Shown one piece after another: positions 24,920 to 32,864 of a stretch of DNA of 64,000 bases. Made by a program: the position numbers and the translations under genes. The notes beneath the pieces are model-generated. The model saw nothing but the letters and a program-made list of their open reading frames with translations. It searched no databases and was not told the DNA's origin. Source of the stretch: a virus; IMG/VR virus record IMGVR_UViG_3300035663_000004, positions 23,524 through 87,523 of that record; one strand, written 5' to 3'. Position 1 is the first letter of the stretch. The number at the start of each line of letters is the position of its first letter.

Positions 24920-25123
24920 ATGTTAACTGAAATTATCAAAAAAAACTGGCTTACTACCGCAATCGGCGTGCTGCTGATCGGCGGCGCAATCGGTGACGCT
25001 GCCGTGTGCATCGTGAACGGCGGCGGGCTATTCGAGTGCGTGCAGGCGGCGTGGGTAGAAATCCTGGCTGCCGTCGGGTTCATTTCCGCTAAGGACGCCG
25101 CGCCGGAAATTCCGGGGAAATAA
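24920..25123 (+). CDS. Small membrane protein (67 aa), possible holin
   Basis: Residues about 10-32 and 38-57 (LTTAIGVLLIGGAIGDAAVCI; FECVQAAWVEILAAVGFI) are hydrophobic, followed by a charged tail (SAKDAAPEIPGK). Two membrane helices with a charged C-terminus fit a class II holin, and the short Gly-rich first helix is holin-like. It lies alone before the tail sheath gene rather than next to a lysin, so the call is tentative. Confidence 0.5.
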   Translation: MLTEIIKKNWLTTAIGVLLIGGAIGDAAVCIVNGGGLFECVQAAWVEILAAVGFISAKDAAPEIPGK

Positions 25124-25156
25124 CCCCCAAACTTGTAACAATCAAAACAAATATAC

Positions 25157-26581
25157 ATGCCCGCATCATATCTTCATGGGGTAGAAACCATTGAAATCCA
25201 AAAAGGCGCGCGCCCGGTGCAAGTCGTGAAATCGGCCGTTATCGGTCTGGTCGGCATCGCTCCGAAAGGCACGCCCAATTCGCTTACCCTGGTGCTGAAT
25301 GCGCAGGAAGCCGCGACGAAGTTCGGCAGCGAACTGCCGGGGTTTTCAATTCCGCAGGCCCTGTCCGCAATCTATGCACAGGGTGCGGGAACGGTTCTGG
25401 TAGTGAACGTTTTCGATCCGGCGACCATGACGACCGCCGTAACAAACGAAACGAAAACAATTACGAACGGCAAGGCGAAAACCACGAATGCCCCAACAAA
25501 CACGGTGGTCGTGACGAACAACGCAGGCACAACGACCTACGTCGCTGGCACGGACTACTCGATTGACGACTTCGGAAACCTGACGGTACTGAACTTCACC
25601 TCCATTGCCGAGAGTAGCGCAATTAAGTTCGCCTATTCGCACCTGAACGCATCCGCGATCACGCCGTCAGTAATTATCGGCAGCGTGAACGGTTCCGGCG
25701 TTCGCACCGGGTTCAAGTCCCTTGCGCTGGCTTACTCGACGTTCGGATACACCCCGAAGGTGCTTATTGCGCCGAACTACTCGCAGGAATCCACCGGAGC
25801 CGTTGCTGCTGAAATGATTGCCCAGGCCGAAGCGCTGAAGGCGGTCGCAATTATTGACACGCCGAACAACACGACGGTGGCAACGGCACTCACAGGCCGC
25901 GGGCCGTCGGGTACGCTGGCAGGCTGGAAAACCAGCAGCAAGCGCGCCGTATTGGCATACCCTAACGTGAAGGTGTACGACGCCGCTACTGACGCCGTGC
26001 AGGTTCGCCCGTATTCCGGGTACCTCGCTGGTGTTATCGCCGCAACCGACCTGAATGAGGGTTACCATATTAGCCCGTCGAATCACGAAATTCAGGGCGT
26101 AGTCGGGCCGGAGCGTACGATCACGGCTGCAATTAACGACGCATCCACGGAGGCCAACGCGCTGAACGAAGTCGGCATCGTGACGCAGTTCAACTCGTTT
26201 GGCACCGGCCTGCGCGTCTGGGGCAACCGCTCCGCATCGTGGCCTACCAACACAGCGCCGGATAACTTCATCCCGGTTCGCCGGACGGCTGATATCCTGC
26301 ACGAATCCGTAGAATACGCGATGCTGCCGTTCATTGATAAGCCGCTGAATCAGGCTACCATTGACGCGATCCGCGAATCCGTGAACGCGTTCATCCGTAC
26401 GCTGATTCAGCGGGGCGCGCTGATTGACGGGAAATGTATCTACAACAAGGACAAGAACCCGGCAACCGAACTGGCACTGGGACACGTCACGTTCGATATC
26501 GAGTTCCTGCCGCCGACGCCCGCCGAACGGATCACGTTCGAGAGCTTCATTGATATTAACCTTTTCCGCTCACTCGCATAA
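25157..26581 (+). CDS. Contractile tail sheath protein (P2 FI-like)
   Basis: A 474-residue protein starting ASYLHGVETIEIQKGARPVQ. An early strand AVIGLVGIAPKG and a C-terminal domain with VWGNRSASWP, VRRTADILHESVEYAMLPF and GHVTFDIEFLPPTPAERITF are diagnostic of P2/Mu-type sheath subunits. It polymerises around the tail tube and contracts on infection. It is followed 13 nt later by the tube gene, the usual order. Confidence 0.92.
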   Translation: MPASYLHGVETIEIQKGARPVQVVKSAVIGLVGIAPKGTPNSLTLVLNAQEAATKFGSELPGFSIPQALSAIYAQGAGTVLVVNVFDPATMTTAVTNETKTITNGKAKTTNAPTNTVVVTNNAGTTTYVAGTDYSIDDFGNLTVLNFTSIAESSAIKFAYSHLNASAITPSVIIGSVNGSGVRTGFKSLALAYSTFGYTPKVLIAPNYSQESTGAVAAEMIAQAEALKAVAIIDTPNNTTVATALTGRGPSGTLAGWKTSSKRAVLAYPNVKVYDAATDAVQVRPYSGYLAGVIAATDLNEGYHISPSNHEIQGVVGPERTITAAINDASTEANALNEVGIVTQFNSFGTGLRVWGNRSASWPTNTAPDNFIPVRRTADILHESVEYAMLPFIDKPLNQATIDAIRESVNAFIRTLIQRGALIDGKCIYNKDKNPATELALGHVTFDIEFLPPTPAERITFESFIDINLFRSLA

Positions 26582-26594
26582 TTAACAGAAAAAA

Positions 26595-27113
26595 ATGAGT
26601 ATTCAAGTTAACCGCCTTACCAACGCTAACGTGTACGTTGACGGCGCAAACATGATCGGGCGGGCGGAAGAGGTTACCCTGCCGAGTATCACGCACAAGA
26701 TGGTCGAGCACAAGGCGCTCGGTATGATCGGGCTGACTGAATTTTTCGCCGGGATCGACAAGATGGAGGCGAAAATTAAGTGGAACTCGTTCTACCCTGA
26801 CGCGATGAAAAAGGCCGCCAACCCGGTAACGTCTGTGAAGTTGCAGGTACGATCCAGCCTGGAGGTGTACACCGCCGAAGGCCGAATTGAGCAGCAGCCG
26901 GTCGTGTGTTTCCTGACATGCCAATACAAGGGGTTCCCTATGGGCAATTTCAAGCAGCACGACAACGTCGAACTGGAAAGCAACCTTTCCGTGTATTACT
27001 GCCGTCTGGAAATCAATGGCGAAGAAATCACGGAAATTGACGTGCTGGCCAATATCTACAAGGTGGCGGGCGAGGACATTCTCGCGCAATACCGCAACAA
27101 CCTCGGAATCTAA
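26595..27113 (+). CDS. Major tail tube protein (P2 FII-like)
   Basis: A 172-residue protein with the P2 FII pattern: INRLTNANVYVDGANMIGR-like start, VTLPSITHKMVEHKALGMIG, a central FYPDAMKKAAN segment and the beta strands KLQVRSSLEVYTAEGRIEQ. It should form the inner tube of the contractile tail. A GC hairpin follows the gene, as seen after other abundant structural genes here. Confidence 0.92.
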   Translation: MSIQVNRLTNANVYVDGANMIGRAEEVTLPSITHKMVEHKALGMIGLTEFFAGIDKMEAKIKWNSFYPDAMKKAANPVTSVKLQVRSSLEVYTAEGRIEQQPVVCFLTCQYKGFPMGNFKQHDNVELESNLSVYYCRLEINGEEITEIDVLANIYKVAGEDILAQYRNNLGI

Positions 27114-27150
27114 TTGGAGGCCGGGGCGGCGACGAGGAAAAAAAGCCGAA

Positions 27151-27181
27151 AAGCCCGGCGCGTGCATAACGTGCCGGGCTT
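27151..27181. other. Hairpin after the tail tube gene
   Basis: AAGCCCGGC (27151-27159) pairs with GCCGGGCTT (27173-27181), with CGT/ACG inside. There is no T tract on the plus strand. It may stabilise the tube mRNA 3' end or lower read-through to the tail chaperone genes. Confidence 0.55.
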
Positions 27182-27215
27182 AACTACGGATATTACACAT
27201 ACCAACACACACACT

Positions 27216-27467
27216 ATGACAGAAATCACACTACCGTCCGGGGCGACGGCAACGATCGAGCCGGGGAAAGGTCGGCACGTTCGACAGGCGCAGAAAATGA
27301 GTGAGGGCGACAATTCCATGTATCTGAACTGCATGATGGCGCAACTTGTAACGGTGAACGGTGCGCGCCTGGTTCCTGAGGACTTCGACGAAATGCCGGC
27401 CGGTGACTACTTTGAGTTGCTGGCGAAATTTTCGGAGCAAAATTTTTCGTCAGCCCAAAGCAAATGA
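27216..27467 (+). CDS. Tail assembly chaperone (P2 E / Mu gp41-like)
   Basis: The ATG at 27216 follows a CA-rich leader. The 83-residue protein (TEITLPSGATATIEPGKGRH start, MYLNCMMAQLVTVNGARLV, then DFDEMPAGDYFELLAKFSEQ) matches the E/gp41/gp14 family of tail assembly chaperones. It sits between tube and tape measure, as expected. Near its end lies an A AAT TTT heptamer from which a -1 frameshift would fuse it to the next frame, as in P2 E/E'. Confidence 0.85.
   Translation: MTEITLPSGATATIEPGKGRHVRQAQKMSEGDNSMYLNCMMAQLVTVNGARLVPEDFDEMPAGDYFELLAKFSEQNFSSAQSK
27440..27446 (+). other. Programmed -1 frameshift site (A AAT TTT)
   Basis: In the frame of the 27216 gene the bases read CAA AAT TTT TCG, giving an X XXY YYZ heptamer. 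A one-base slip back continues as TTC GTC AGC CCA AAG CAA ATG without a stop into the 27464 frame. The fusion would have 124 residues: 77 before the slip and 47 after. Confidence 0.65.
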
Positions 27468-27589
27468 TGTTTCTCGCGCATTTTTCCGGCTGGTCGTACA
27501 GCGATATAATGGAAATGCCGAGCGATGAGTTGTTTTTTTGGGCTGTCGAAGCCGAAAAATTGCACCGCGAAATCAATAGAACAGAATAA
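27464..27589 (+). CDS. GpE'-like extension of the tail chaperone (41 aa)
   Basis: The frame HFSGWSYSDIMEMPSDELFF followed by WAVEAEKLHREIN matches the small GpE family: a Trp, the DIM.M...EL..W pattern, and a charged helix. It lies in the -1 frame relative to the upstream chaperone gene, and its ATG overlaps that gene's stop (ATGATG). It is probably made mainly as the C-terminal part of a frameshift fusion that connects the chaperone to the tape measure, as in P2 and lambda. Confidence 0.75.
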   Translation: MMFLAHFSGWSYSDIMEMPSDELFFWAVEAEKLHREINRTE

Positions 27590-27609
27590 TACCACACACA
27601 CCCGCACCA

Positions 27610-29646
27610 ATGCAAAGGGTACTTGAAGTTGCCGTAATACTTTCCGCCGTTGACCGTATGACCCGCGTGGTTAATACGGCTACCGCGAACGTTGTGGCGA
27701 AACTTCAGCACGTGGAAACGCGTGCGCAGCGAATATCGAAGCAGTCGTTCGCGATGGGGCGGGATATGGGCGCAATGGGCATTGCTGCCGGGGCCGCGCT
27801 GGCTGTTCCGATCAAGAAGGCCGCCGAGTTCGAGACGGGTATGGCGAATATACGCAAGGTCGTGGAGGGGTTATCCGACCCGAAAGCGCTCGCTTCATTC
27901 GGCGCGGAAATCCGAAACCTTGCGCGCGAAATACCAATACCAATAGACCAACTTCAGGAACTTGTTGCGGCGGGCGGTCGCATGGGAATACCGCGTGACC
28001 AACTGATAGCGTACACGCGTGAAGTCTCGAAAATGGCGACGGCATTCGACGCCGCACCGGGGGAGATCGGCGAACAGATGGGAAAGTTAGCGACGGTGTA
28101 TAATATTCCGATACCGCAGATCGGGAAATTAGGCGATGCGATTAATTACCTGGACGACAACGCAATCGCGAAGGGTACGGATATTATAGACGTTATGCGG
28201 CGCGTCGGCGGTACGGCGCAACAGGTGGGCCTGGGCGCTAATAACGTCGCAGCGCTGGCGTCCACGTTCCTGACGCTGGGTTCGTCGGCGGAGGTATCTG
28301 CGACGGCATCCAACGCGCTGATCCGCGAACTTGCAATAGCGGAGCAGCAGCCGAAGCGTTTCCAAACCGGGCTTCGCGCGCTGGGTATATCCGCGTCCGA
28401 ATTGCAGAAAAATATGTCTATTGACCCGCAAAATACTATTTTGGGGGTACTCGACAAATTGAACGCGCTGCCGCAGGAGCAGCGCATCGGGGTTACTACC
28501 CAATTATTCGGCAAGGAATACGGCGATGACGTCGCGCGGTTGTCGTCTGGCATCGGCGAATACCGTCGGCAACTCGGACTATTGAACGACCCGAAATTAG
28601 GCGGTTCTATGCAGCGCGAATTTGCCCTGCGACAACAGACGGCCAACGCTCAAATGCAGATATTCCGCAACAACGTGCAGAGCGTATCCATTGCGTTTGG
28701 TTCGGCGTTGTTACCGCACCTTAACAAGGTTATGCAGGCGCTTACGCCGATTATTATTAAGTTCGGCGCGTGGATTGACCGGAATCAAAAACTTGCGGGC
28801 GGTATTGGCATGGCTATTGCGGCGTTCGCGGCATTCAGCCTGGCAACGTCCGGCGTTATGTACATTGTCGGCGGCGTTGCGAAAGCGATAGAGTTCGGTT
28901 CTATGGTTATGGGGCCGCTGACGAAGGGGCTGGGGTTCGTAGTTAAGGCGTTCAATATATTACGACTTGCTGTTCTGGCTAACCCGGTTATCGCAATCAT
29001 AACCGGTATCGCCGTGGCGGCATTCATAATCTATAAGAACTGGGACAAGATCGGGCCGTGGCTGGCGAAGTTGTGGGAGAACGTGAAAAAAATATTTTGG
29101 AAATTCTGGGAATGGTTGAAAAACTTTTTTCTGAACTATCACCCGTACGGGCTGATTATCAAGCACTGGGGGAAAATAATGGAGATCGGAAAAATGTTCT
29201 ACAACGCCGGGGTGAACATAATTAAGTCACTGTGGAACGGTATCAAGTCGCTGGCTATGAAGCCGGTTGAAGCGATCCGGGACGTGGTGACGAAAATGCG
29301 CGACTACCTGCCGTTTTCGCCCGCGAAGGTGGGGCCGTTCCGCGACCTGCACAAGGTGCGAATCGTGGAAACAATCGCGCAGGCAATCGTACCGCGTCCG
29401 CTTACAATGGCGATGGGTACGGTCGCCCGCGCTGCCGCCGACGTGCTGAATCCGGTCGGGCCGTCACTTGCGCCCGCTGCATCCGGCGGCGGTGTTACGA
29501 TTAATTTCCAGCCGAACATTACGTGGACGGGCGGTGTGACAGAACAATCGAAAACAGACCTGCTGGCAATATTCCGGCAATACGAGGGCGAACTGGTTAA
29601 GATGGTGGAATTGGCGATGGAAAAGAAAAACAGAACGCGATATTAA
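27610..29646 (+). CDS. Tail tape measure protein
   Basis: A 678-residue protein with the TP901-type tape-measure core: FETGMANIRKVVEG at about 78-91, AREIPIPIDQLQELVAAGGRMGI, and the long helical region after it. Two hydrophobic stretches at about 395-480 (AGGIGMAIAAFAAFSLATSG; LAVLANPVIAIITGIAVAAF) fit the membrane segments used in DNA injection. The length times about 1.5 angstroms per residue suggests a tail near 100 nm, a rough rule only. Its leader is CA-rich. Confidence 0.9.
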   Translation: MQRVLEVAVILSAVDRMTRVVNTATANVVAKLQHVETRAQRISKQSFAMGRDMGAMGIAAGAALAVPIKKAAEFETGMANIRKVVEGLSDPKALASFGAEIRNLAREIPIPIDQLQELVAAGGRMGIPRDQLIAYTREVSKMATAFDAAPGEIGEQMGKLATVYNIPIPQIGKLGDAINYLDDNAIAKGTDIIDVMRRVGGTAQQVGLGANNVAALASTFLTLGSSAEVSATASNALIRELAIAEQQPKRFQTGLRALGISASELQKNMSIDPQNTILGVLDKLNALPQEQRIGVTTQLFGKEYGDDVARLSSGIGEYRRQLGLLNDPKLGGSMQREFALRQQTANAQMQIFRNNVQSVSIAFGSALLPHLNKVMQALTPIIIKFGAWIDRNQKLAGGIGMAIAAFAAFSLATSGVMYIVGGVAKAIEFGSMVMGPLTKGLGFVVKAFNILRLAVLANPVIAIITGIAVAAFIIYKNWDKIGPWLAKLWENVKKIFWKFWEWLKNFFLNYHPYGLIIKHWGKIMEIGKMFYNAGVNIIKSLWNGIKSLAMKPVEAIRDVVTKMRDYLPFSPAKVGPFRDLHKVRIVETIAQAIVPRPLTMAMGTVARAAADVLNPVGPSLAPAASGGGVTINFQPNITWTGGVTEQSKTDLLAIFRQYEGELVKMVELAMEKKNRTRY

Positions 29647-29647
29647 T

Positions 29648-29932
29648 ATGTTATACCCGGATATTGACCACGCTAACACAAAGTTCCAGGCGCTCGACAC
29701 GCTGCCTGCAATGGTGCAACAGGTACTAATCGCTGAACGCCGCGTATTCATGACGGAGATGTACCGCGATGGTGTGCGGTTTTCCGGTACGCTGATCGCG
29801 AGGCCAAAAGACTGGAACGACGCGCGCCGCATTGCATACGAGCGCGGGCTGGGCGAAACGGTGGAAGGGTGCATTGAGGATATTATTCGGGGTGTTTGCC
29901 CGCAAAAAAAACTTACACTAAGTGTAAATTAA
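29648..29932 (+). CDS. Hypothetical tail-region protein (94 aa)
   Basis: The protein (LYPDIDHANTKFQALDTLPA start) is helical with a C-terminal CIEDIIRGVCPQKK. It starts 1 nt after the tape measure stop and lies 6 nt before the GpU-like gene, so it is part of the tail operon. No family recognised. Confidence 0.5.
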   Translation: MLYPDIDHANTKFQALDTLPAMVQQVLIAERRVFMTEMYRDGVRFSGTLIARPKDWNDARRIAYERGLGETVEGCIEDIIRGVCPQKKLTLSVN

Positions 29933-29938
29933 AAAGAA

Positions 29939-30796
29939 ATGTACCAACTCGGCGATATACAATTTGAGGGGCTGCGGGGCTTGGACTCGCTGAGCAAGAC
30001 GCGTGAAGCCGTCTATGCAGAACTTCCGCTAATGTCCGGGAAACCGCGACTTCAGCGCACGGGTACGGCATTGCAGACCGTTTCGGTATCTGTATCATTG
30101 CACGCCGCATTCACTGATCCAGCTGCAGATATTGCAGCGCTGGACGCGTATCGCGAAGCAGGCGAAGTGCTGCCGCTGATCACCGGCGAGGGCGAGGTGG
30201 TCGGGGACTTCGTGATAATTTCCATTGAAGAAACCGTCACGCAGACGACGCCGACCGGCCGCACAATCAGCGCGCAGGTGACTATGTCGCTGAAAGAATA
30301 CAACGACCCGAACAAGTCGGTAACGCTGGCACAGGCGGCACAGTCTGCAGCGTTCGCCGTCGGGGCCGACAAGGTCGTGCCTGTTCGCCTGGTACGCCCT
30401 CCGGTTACGGAAATGTCCGTCACTTCGCAGCAGGTGGAGGCCGGTAACGCCGCATCGCGTGACAGTATCGCGACCCTGCGAAAAGCGCCGTTGAACACGC
30501 CGCAGCAGGCGTCCCTGCTGGTGCGCGCAAAAAAGGTTCTGGAGGCTGCCGAAGCCGCATACAAGTCGGCGAAAGACGCTGTATCTGCATCCGCTAATCT
30601 GGCTGCGAAAGCGCCGCAATTATCCGCACAACTTGACGGCGTCTTGGCAGTGGTCACTACGCTGGCTGCGCAGATCGCATCGGGTAACGTCGCCAACGCG
30701 CTGACGGCTGCCGATGCACTCGAAGCCGCACTGCCTGGACTGGCTGACGCCGTTCGCCCGCTGAATGCAATACTAATGACCCGGCAACCGCAATAG
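29939..30796 (+). CDS. GpU-like tail terminator/completion protein
   Basis: The N-terminal 120 residues (YQLGDIQFEGLRGLDSLSKT; AYREAGEVLPLITGEGEVVG; DFVIISIEETVTQTTPTGRT) match the P2 GpU family, which completes the contractile tail. The remaining 165 residues are Ala-rich and helical (SLLVRAKKVLEAAEAAYKSA), an extension longer than P2 GpU. It is followed by the X- and D-like genes in the P2 order U-X-D. Confidence 0.85.
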   Translation: MYQLGDIQFEGLRGLDSLSKTREAVYAELPLMSGKPRLQRTGTALQTVSVSVSLHAAFTDPAADIAALDAYREAGEVLPLITGEGEVVGDFVIISIEETVTQTTPTGRTISAQVTMSLKEYNDPNKSVTLAQAAQSAAFAVGADKVVPVRLVRPPVTEMSVTSQQVEAGNAASRDSIATLRKAPLNTPQQASLLVRAKKVLEAAEAAYKSAKDAVSASANLAAKAPQLSAQLDGVLAVVTTLAAQIASGNVANALTAADALEAALPGLADAVRPLNAILMTRQPQ

Positions 30797-30798
30797 AT

Positions 30799-31020
30799 AT
30801 GCCTTACACCGAATACATCACGAACGAGGGCGACCGCCTGGATATGATAGCGTACAAGGCGTACGGCGACCCGTTCGCCTGGGCTGACGTATTGCAGGCT
30901 AATTCGGCGCTGCCTATTCAGGCTGAATATCCGGCTGGCATCCGCGTGATGGTTCCGATATTGGAGCAGGCCGCTGCAACGCAGCCCGCTGCTAACCTGT
31001 TACCGCCTTGGAAGCGTTGA
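30799..31020 (+). CDS. Tail protein X-like (LysM-type) baseplate hub protein
   Basis: A 73-residue protein with the P2 gpX/LysM pattern: YITNEGDRLDMIAYKAYGDP, then WADVLQANSAL and PAGIRVMVPI. These small domains sit in the baseplate hub or tail tip of P2-like phages. It is spaced 2 nt from the U-like gene and 4 nt from the D-like gene. Confidence 0.88.
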   Translation: MPYTEYITNEGDRLDMIAYKAYGDPFAWADVLQANSALPIQAEYPAGIRVMVPILEQAAATQPAANLLPPWKR

Positions 31021-31024
31021 AAGT

Positions 31025-32005
31025 ATGAAAGTACGGGAAATAGCCTATAAGATAACCTACAATAATAAGGACGTAACGGCCGACCTGACGCCGTACGTTA
31101 CGGGGGTGACGTACACAGATAAGACGGAAGGCGAATCAGACACGATCGAAATACAACTTGAAGATACGGACGGGCTATGGCGCGGGGCATGGTATCCGAC
31201 GAAGGGCGATACATTGCAGGTGGAGGCCGGATATACCGACCTGCTGCTGCCGTGCGGCGTTTTTCAGATAGACGAAATAGAAATAAGCGGGCCGCCGGAC
31301 GTGGTATCAATCCGGGGCATGGCAACGGGCACGCAGCCCGCAATCCGCACGCGCAACAATTCGGCGCACGAAAACAAGACACTGCGGGAAATTGCCAATA
31401 CCATTGGAGGCGCTCACGGGCTGACTGTGCAGGGTGAAATCGAAGAAATCCGAATCAATCGCGCAACACAATATCGGGAAACCGACCTTGCGTTCCTTAA
31501 GCGCATATCGTGGAAGTACGGGCATGTTTTCAGCGTTCGCGGGGACTTGCTGGTGTTCCAGACAATCTATGGACTGGAAGGCGCTGACGCGGTGTCTGAA
31601 GTTGACCGCACCGACCTGATACGGTACAGCCTGACGGATAAGACCGCCGAAACGTATAAGGCTGCGGAGGTGAAGTACCACGATCCGGTACAGAAAAAAG
31701 TTATCCGCCACACGGAGACGGCGACGGCTGCCGATACGTCCGGCGATACCCTGGTACTGCAATGCAAGGCGGAAACGCCAACGCAGGCGCAGGCGCAGGC
31801 AAGGGCGGCGCTACACAGGGCGAACACGCGGCGGCAATCCGGCAGCCTGTCCCTGCCTGGTGATCCGCTGCTGGTGGCTGGCAGCAATTTCACGCTCACG
31901 GGGCTGGGCGTATTATCCGGCATGTATCATATCGAAGAAAGCAGGCACTCGCTATCACGCGCAAGCGGATATACGACCGACCTGACGGTGAAAAAGGTCG
32001 GCTGA
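31025..32005 (+). CDS. Baseplate hub protein (P2 gpD-like)
   Basis: This 326-residue protein matches the late control D/hub family: VTGVTYTDKTEGESDTIEIQ, the DGLWRGAWYPTKGDTLQVEA element, DEIEISGPPDVVSIRGMA, and a C-terminal LSLPGDPLLVAGSNFTLTGL with a final transferable beta domain. It forms the hub at the base of the tube. Its stop codon lies inside a terminator hairpin that closes this tail sub-operon. Confidence 0.9.
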   Translation: MKVREIAYKITYNNKDVTADLTPYVTGVTYTDKTEGESDTIEIQLEDTDGLWRGAWYPTKGDTLQVEAGYTDLLLPCGVFQIDEIEISGPPDVVSIRGMATGTQPAIRTRNNSAHENKTLREIANTIGGAHGLTVQGEIEEIRINRATQYRETDLAFLKRISWKYGHVFSVRGDLLVFQTIYGLEGADAVSEVDRTDLIRYSLTDKTAETYKAAEVKYHDPVQKKVIRHTETATAADTSGDTLVLQCKAETPTQAQAQARAALHRANTRRQSGSLSLPGDPLLVAGSNFTLTGLGVLSGMYHIEESRHSLSRASGYTTDLTVKKVG

Positions 32006-32037
32006 CCATTTTGGCATCGAAAAATGGTCGTATTTTT
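32004..32037 (+). terminator. Rho-independent terminator after the FI-D tail block
   Basis: GACCATTTT (32004-32012) pairs with AAAATGGTC (32021-32029), followed by GTATTTTTA. The hairpin begins inside the D-like stop codon. Confidence 0.75.
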
Positions 32038-32076
32038 AACGTTCATTGTACATTTTTGACGTTCGTTATATTTTTT

Positions 32077-32178
32077 GAAAAAAAGTTACAAAAAAACTTG
32101 CGCGTATTTGCATAACGCAGTATCTTTGTATCATCAAACAAACAAAATATTTTTTACTCACTAATTTTTTGAGACATG
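32077..32178 (+). repeat. Promoter-leader module, copy 1 (similar to 41432-41534)
   Basis: From GAAAAAAAGTT through TATCTTTGTA and the A-rich leader to TTTTTTGAGACATG the region matches 41432-41534 in order and spacing. Long identical blocks include AACTTGCGC, ATTTGCATAACG, TATCTTTGTA and ATTTTTTACTC. Confidence 0.8.
32097..32128 (+). promoter_or_regulatory. Promoter (CTTG-N20-TATCTTTG)
   Basis: CTTG at 32097-32100, a 20-bp spacer and TATCTTTG at 32121-32128. It lies between two terminators, so it makes a separate transcript for the 32176 gene and the RNA after it. Confidence 0.75.
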
Positions 32179-32436
32179 AAAAAGGTTTTTATTTCACTGT
32201 ACGGTACTGTTTCTTTCACCCCCAATGCTACAACAGTTGCCACTGCGTTAATGCACTGCAACAAGCCGCGTAAGTACGCAGAGGCGGCAGAAATCGCAAC
32301 TATGAACGCGAAAAGCGTTTCTGATATTGAAAAAATGGATTTTGATTGGATGAATCGCTGTATTCAATCTGTTGCGGGCGGAAACGTGTTTTGGTATTTT
32401 TCCAACGTGAAGCCGATAGCACTCTCTCACTCTTAA
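32176..32436 (+). CDS. Hypothetical moron-type protein (86 aa)
   Basis: The protein (KKVFISLYGTVSFTPNATTV start) has a beta-rich N-terminus and helices such as RKYAEAAEIATMNAKSV. No family recognised. It has its own promoter and is enclosed by terminators at 32004 and 32585, the arrangement of a moron: a gene inserted into a late operon and expressed on its own, often to benefit the host or exclude other phages. Confidence 0.55.
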   Translation: MKKVFISLYGTVSFTPNATTVATALMHCNKPRKYAEAAEIATMNAKSVSDIEKMDFDWMNRCIQSVAGGNVFWYFSNVKPIALSHS

Positions 32437-32441
32437 TTTTC

Positions 32442-32531
32442 GCCCGGATTGGCAGCCGGACTTGGAGGAAGCGGCAACCTTAATCGGTTCTGAAGGCGGT
32501 TTTTACACGCGGTTCGAATCCGCATCCGGGC
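32442..32531 (+). ncRNA. tRNA-like RNA (degenerate class II tRNA)
   Basis: GCCCGGA (32442-32448) pairs fully with TCCGGGC (32525-32531) as a 7-bp acceptor stem. A T-arm with 4-bp stem GCGG/CCGC and the canonical loop TTCGAAT (32509-32523) lies at the correct position. The 90-nt length fits Leu/Ser-type tRNAs. The D-arm is abnormal and the best anticodon-arm fold (loop CTTAATC, anticodon TAA, Leu-like) has two mismatches; a 4-bp stem AACC/GGTT with a 6-nt loop is the alternative. It is cotranscribed with the 32176 gene and followed by a terminator. It may be a decayed tRNA, a tRNA mimic or a tRNA fragment left by recombination. Confidence 0.5.
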
Positions 32532-32584
32532 ACACGAGGACTTATCATGGGATCTCGGCAAACGAGCCGGGGAAATTGGTTCTG

Positions 32585-32616
32585 GGACGCGCTGACTGCT
32601 GGCGCGTCCTTTTTTT
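32585..32616 (+). terminator. Rho-independent terminator after the tRNA-like RNA
   Basis: GGACGCGC (32585-32592) pairs with GCGCGTCC (32602-32609), followed by TTTTTTT. Confidence 0.9.
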
Positions 32617-32636
32617 GTCACCAACACACACACAAT

Positions 32637-32864
32637 ATGATCGAACTAACGCATCACGTCGGACAAATTTTCCTGCACCGTTCCGGCGCTCAGTACCGCA
32701 TTACGGCGGCGTACGGCGGACACGGTTCAATACCGGAAATCTATCACCTAACCATGCACAAACCGACCTCCGCAATTTTGCGGGCTGACCAATGGAAAAT
32801 ATGCGTAACTTTGCCTGAGCTGCAGGGCGAATTTCAACACCTTGCGCACTTGGATATTGCTTAA
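32637..32864 (+). CDS. Hypothetical protein (75 aa)
   Basis: The ATG at 32637 follows the leader ACCAACACACACACAAT. The product (IELTHHVGQIFLHRSGAQYR; HKPTSAILRADQWKICVTLP) is beta-rich, with no family recognised. It overlaps the baseplate V-like gene by 23 bp. A TAACTTTG promoter box for that gene lies within it. Confidence 0.5.
   Translation: MIELTHHVGQIFLHRSGAQYRITAAYGGHGSIPEIYHLTMHKPTSAILRADQWKICVTLPELQGEFQHLAHLDIA
32806..32813 (+). promoter_or_regulatory. Promoter -7 box TAACTTTG inside the 32637 gene
   Basis: TAACTTTG fits TAnnTTTG and lies 28 nt before the TTG start proposed for the V-like gene, so it may start the V-W-J-I-H-G block. No well-placed TTTG -33 element is seen. Confidence 0.45.

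Noticed and set aside
32442-32531. tmRNA
   Set aside because: Only about 90 nt, no tag reading frame and no tmRNA 5' domain.
32442-32531. attP site in a tRNA 3' end
   Set aside because: No integrase gene in the window, and the 5' acceptor strand is also present, so it is not just a 3' fragment. It remains a weak alternative.
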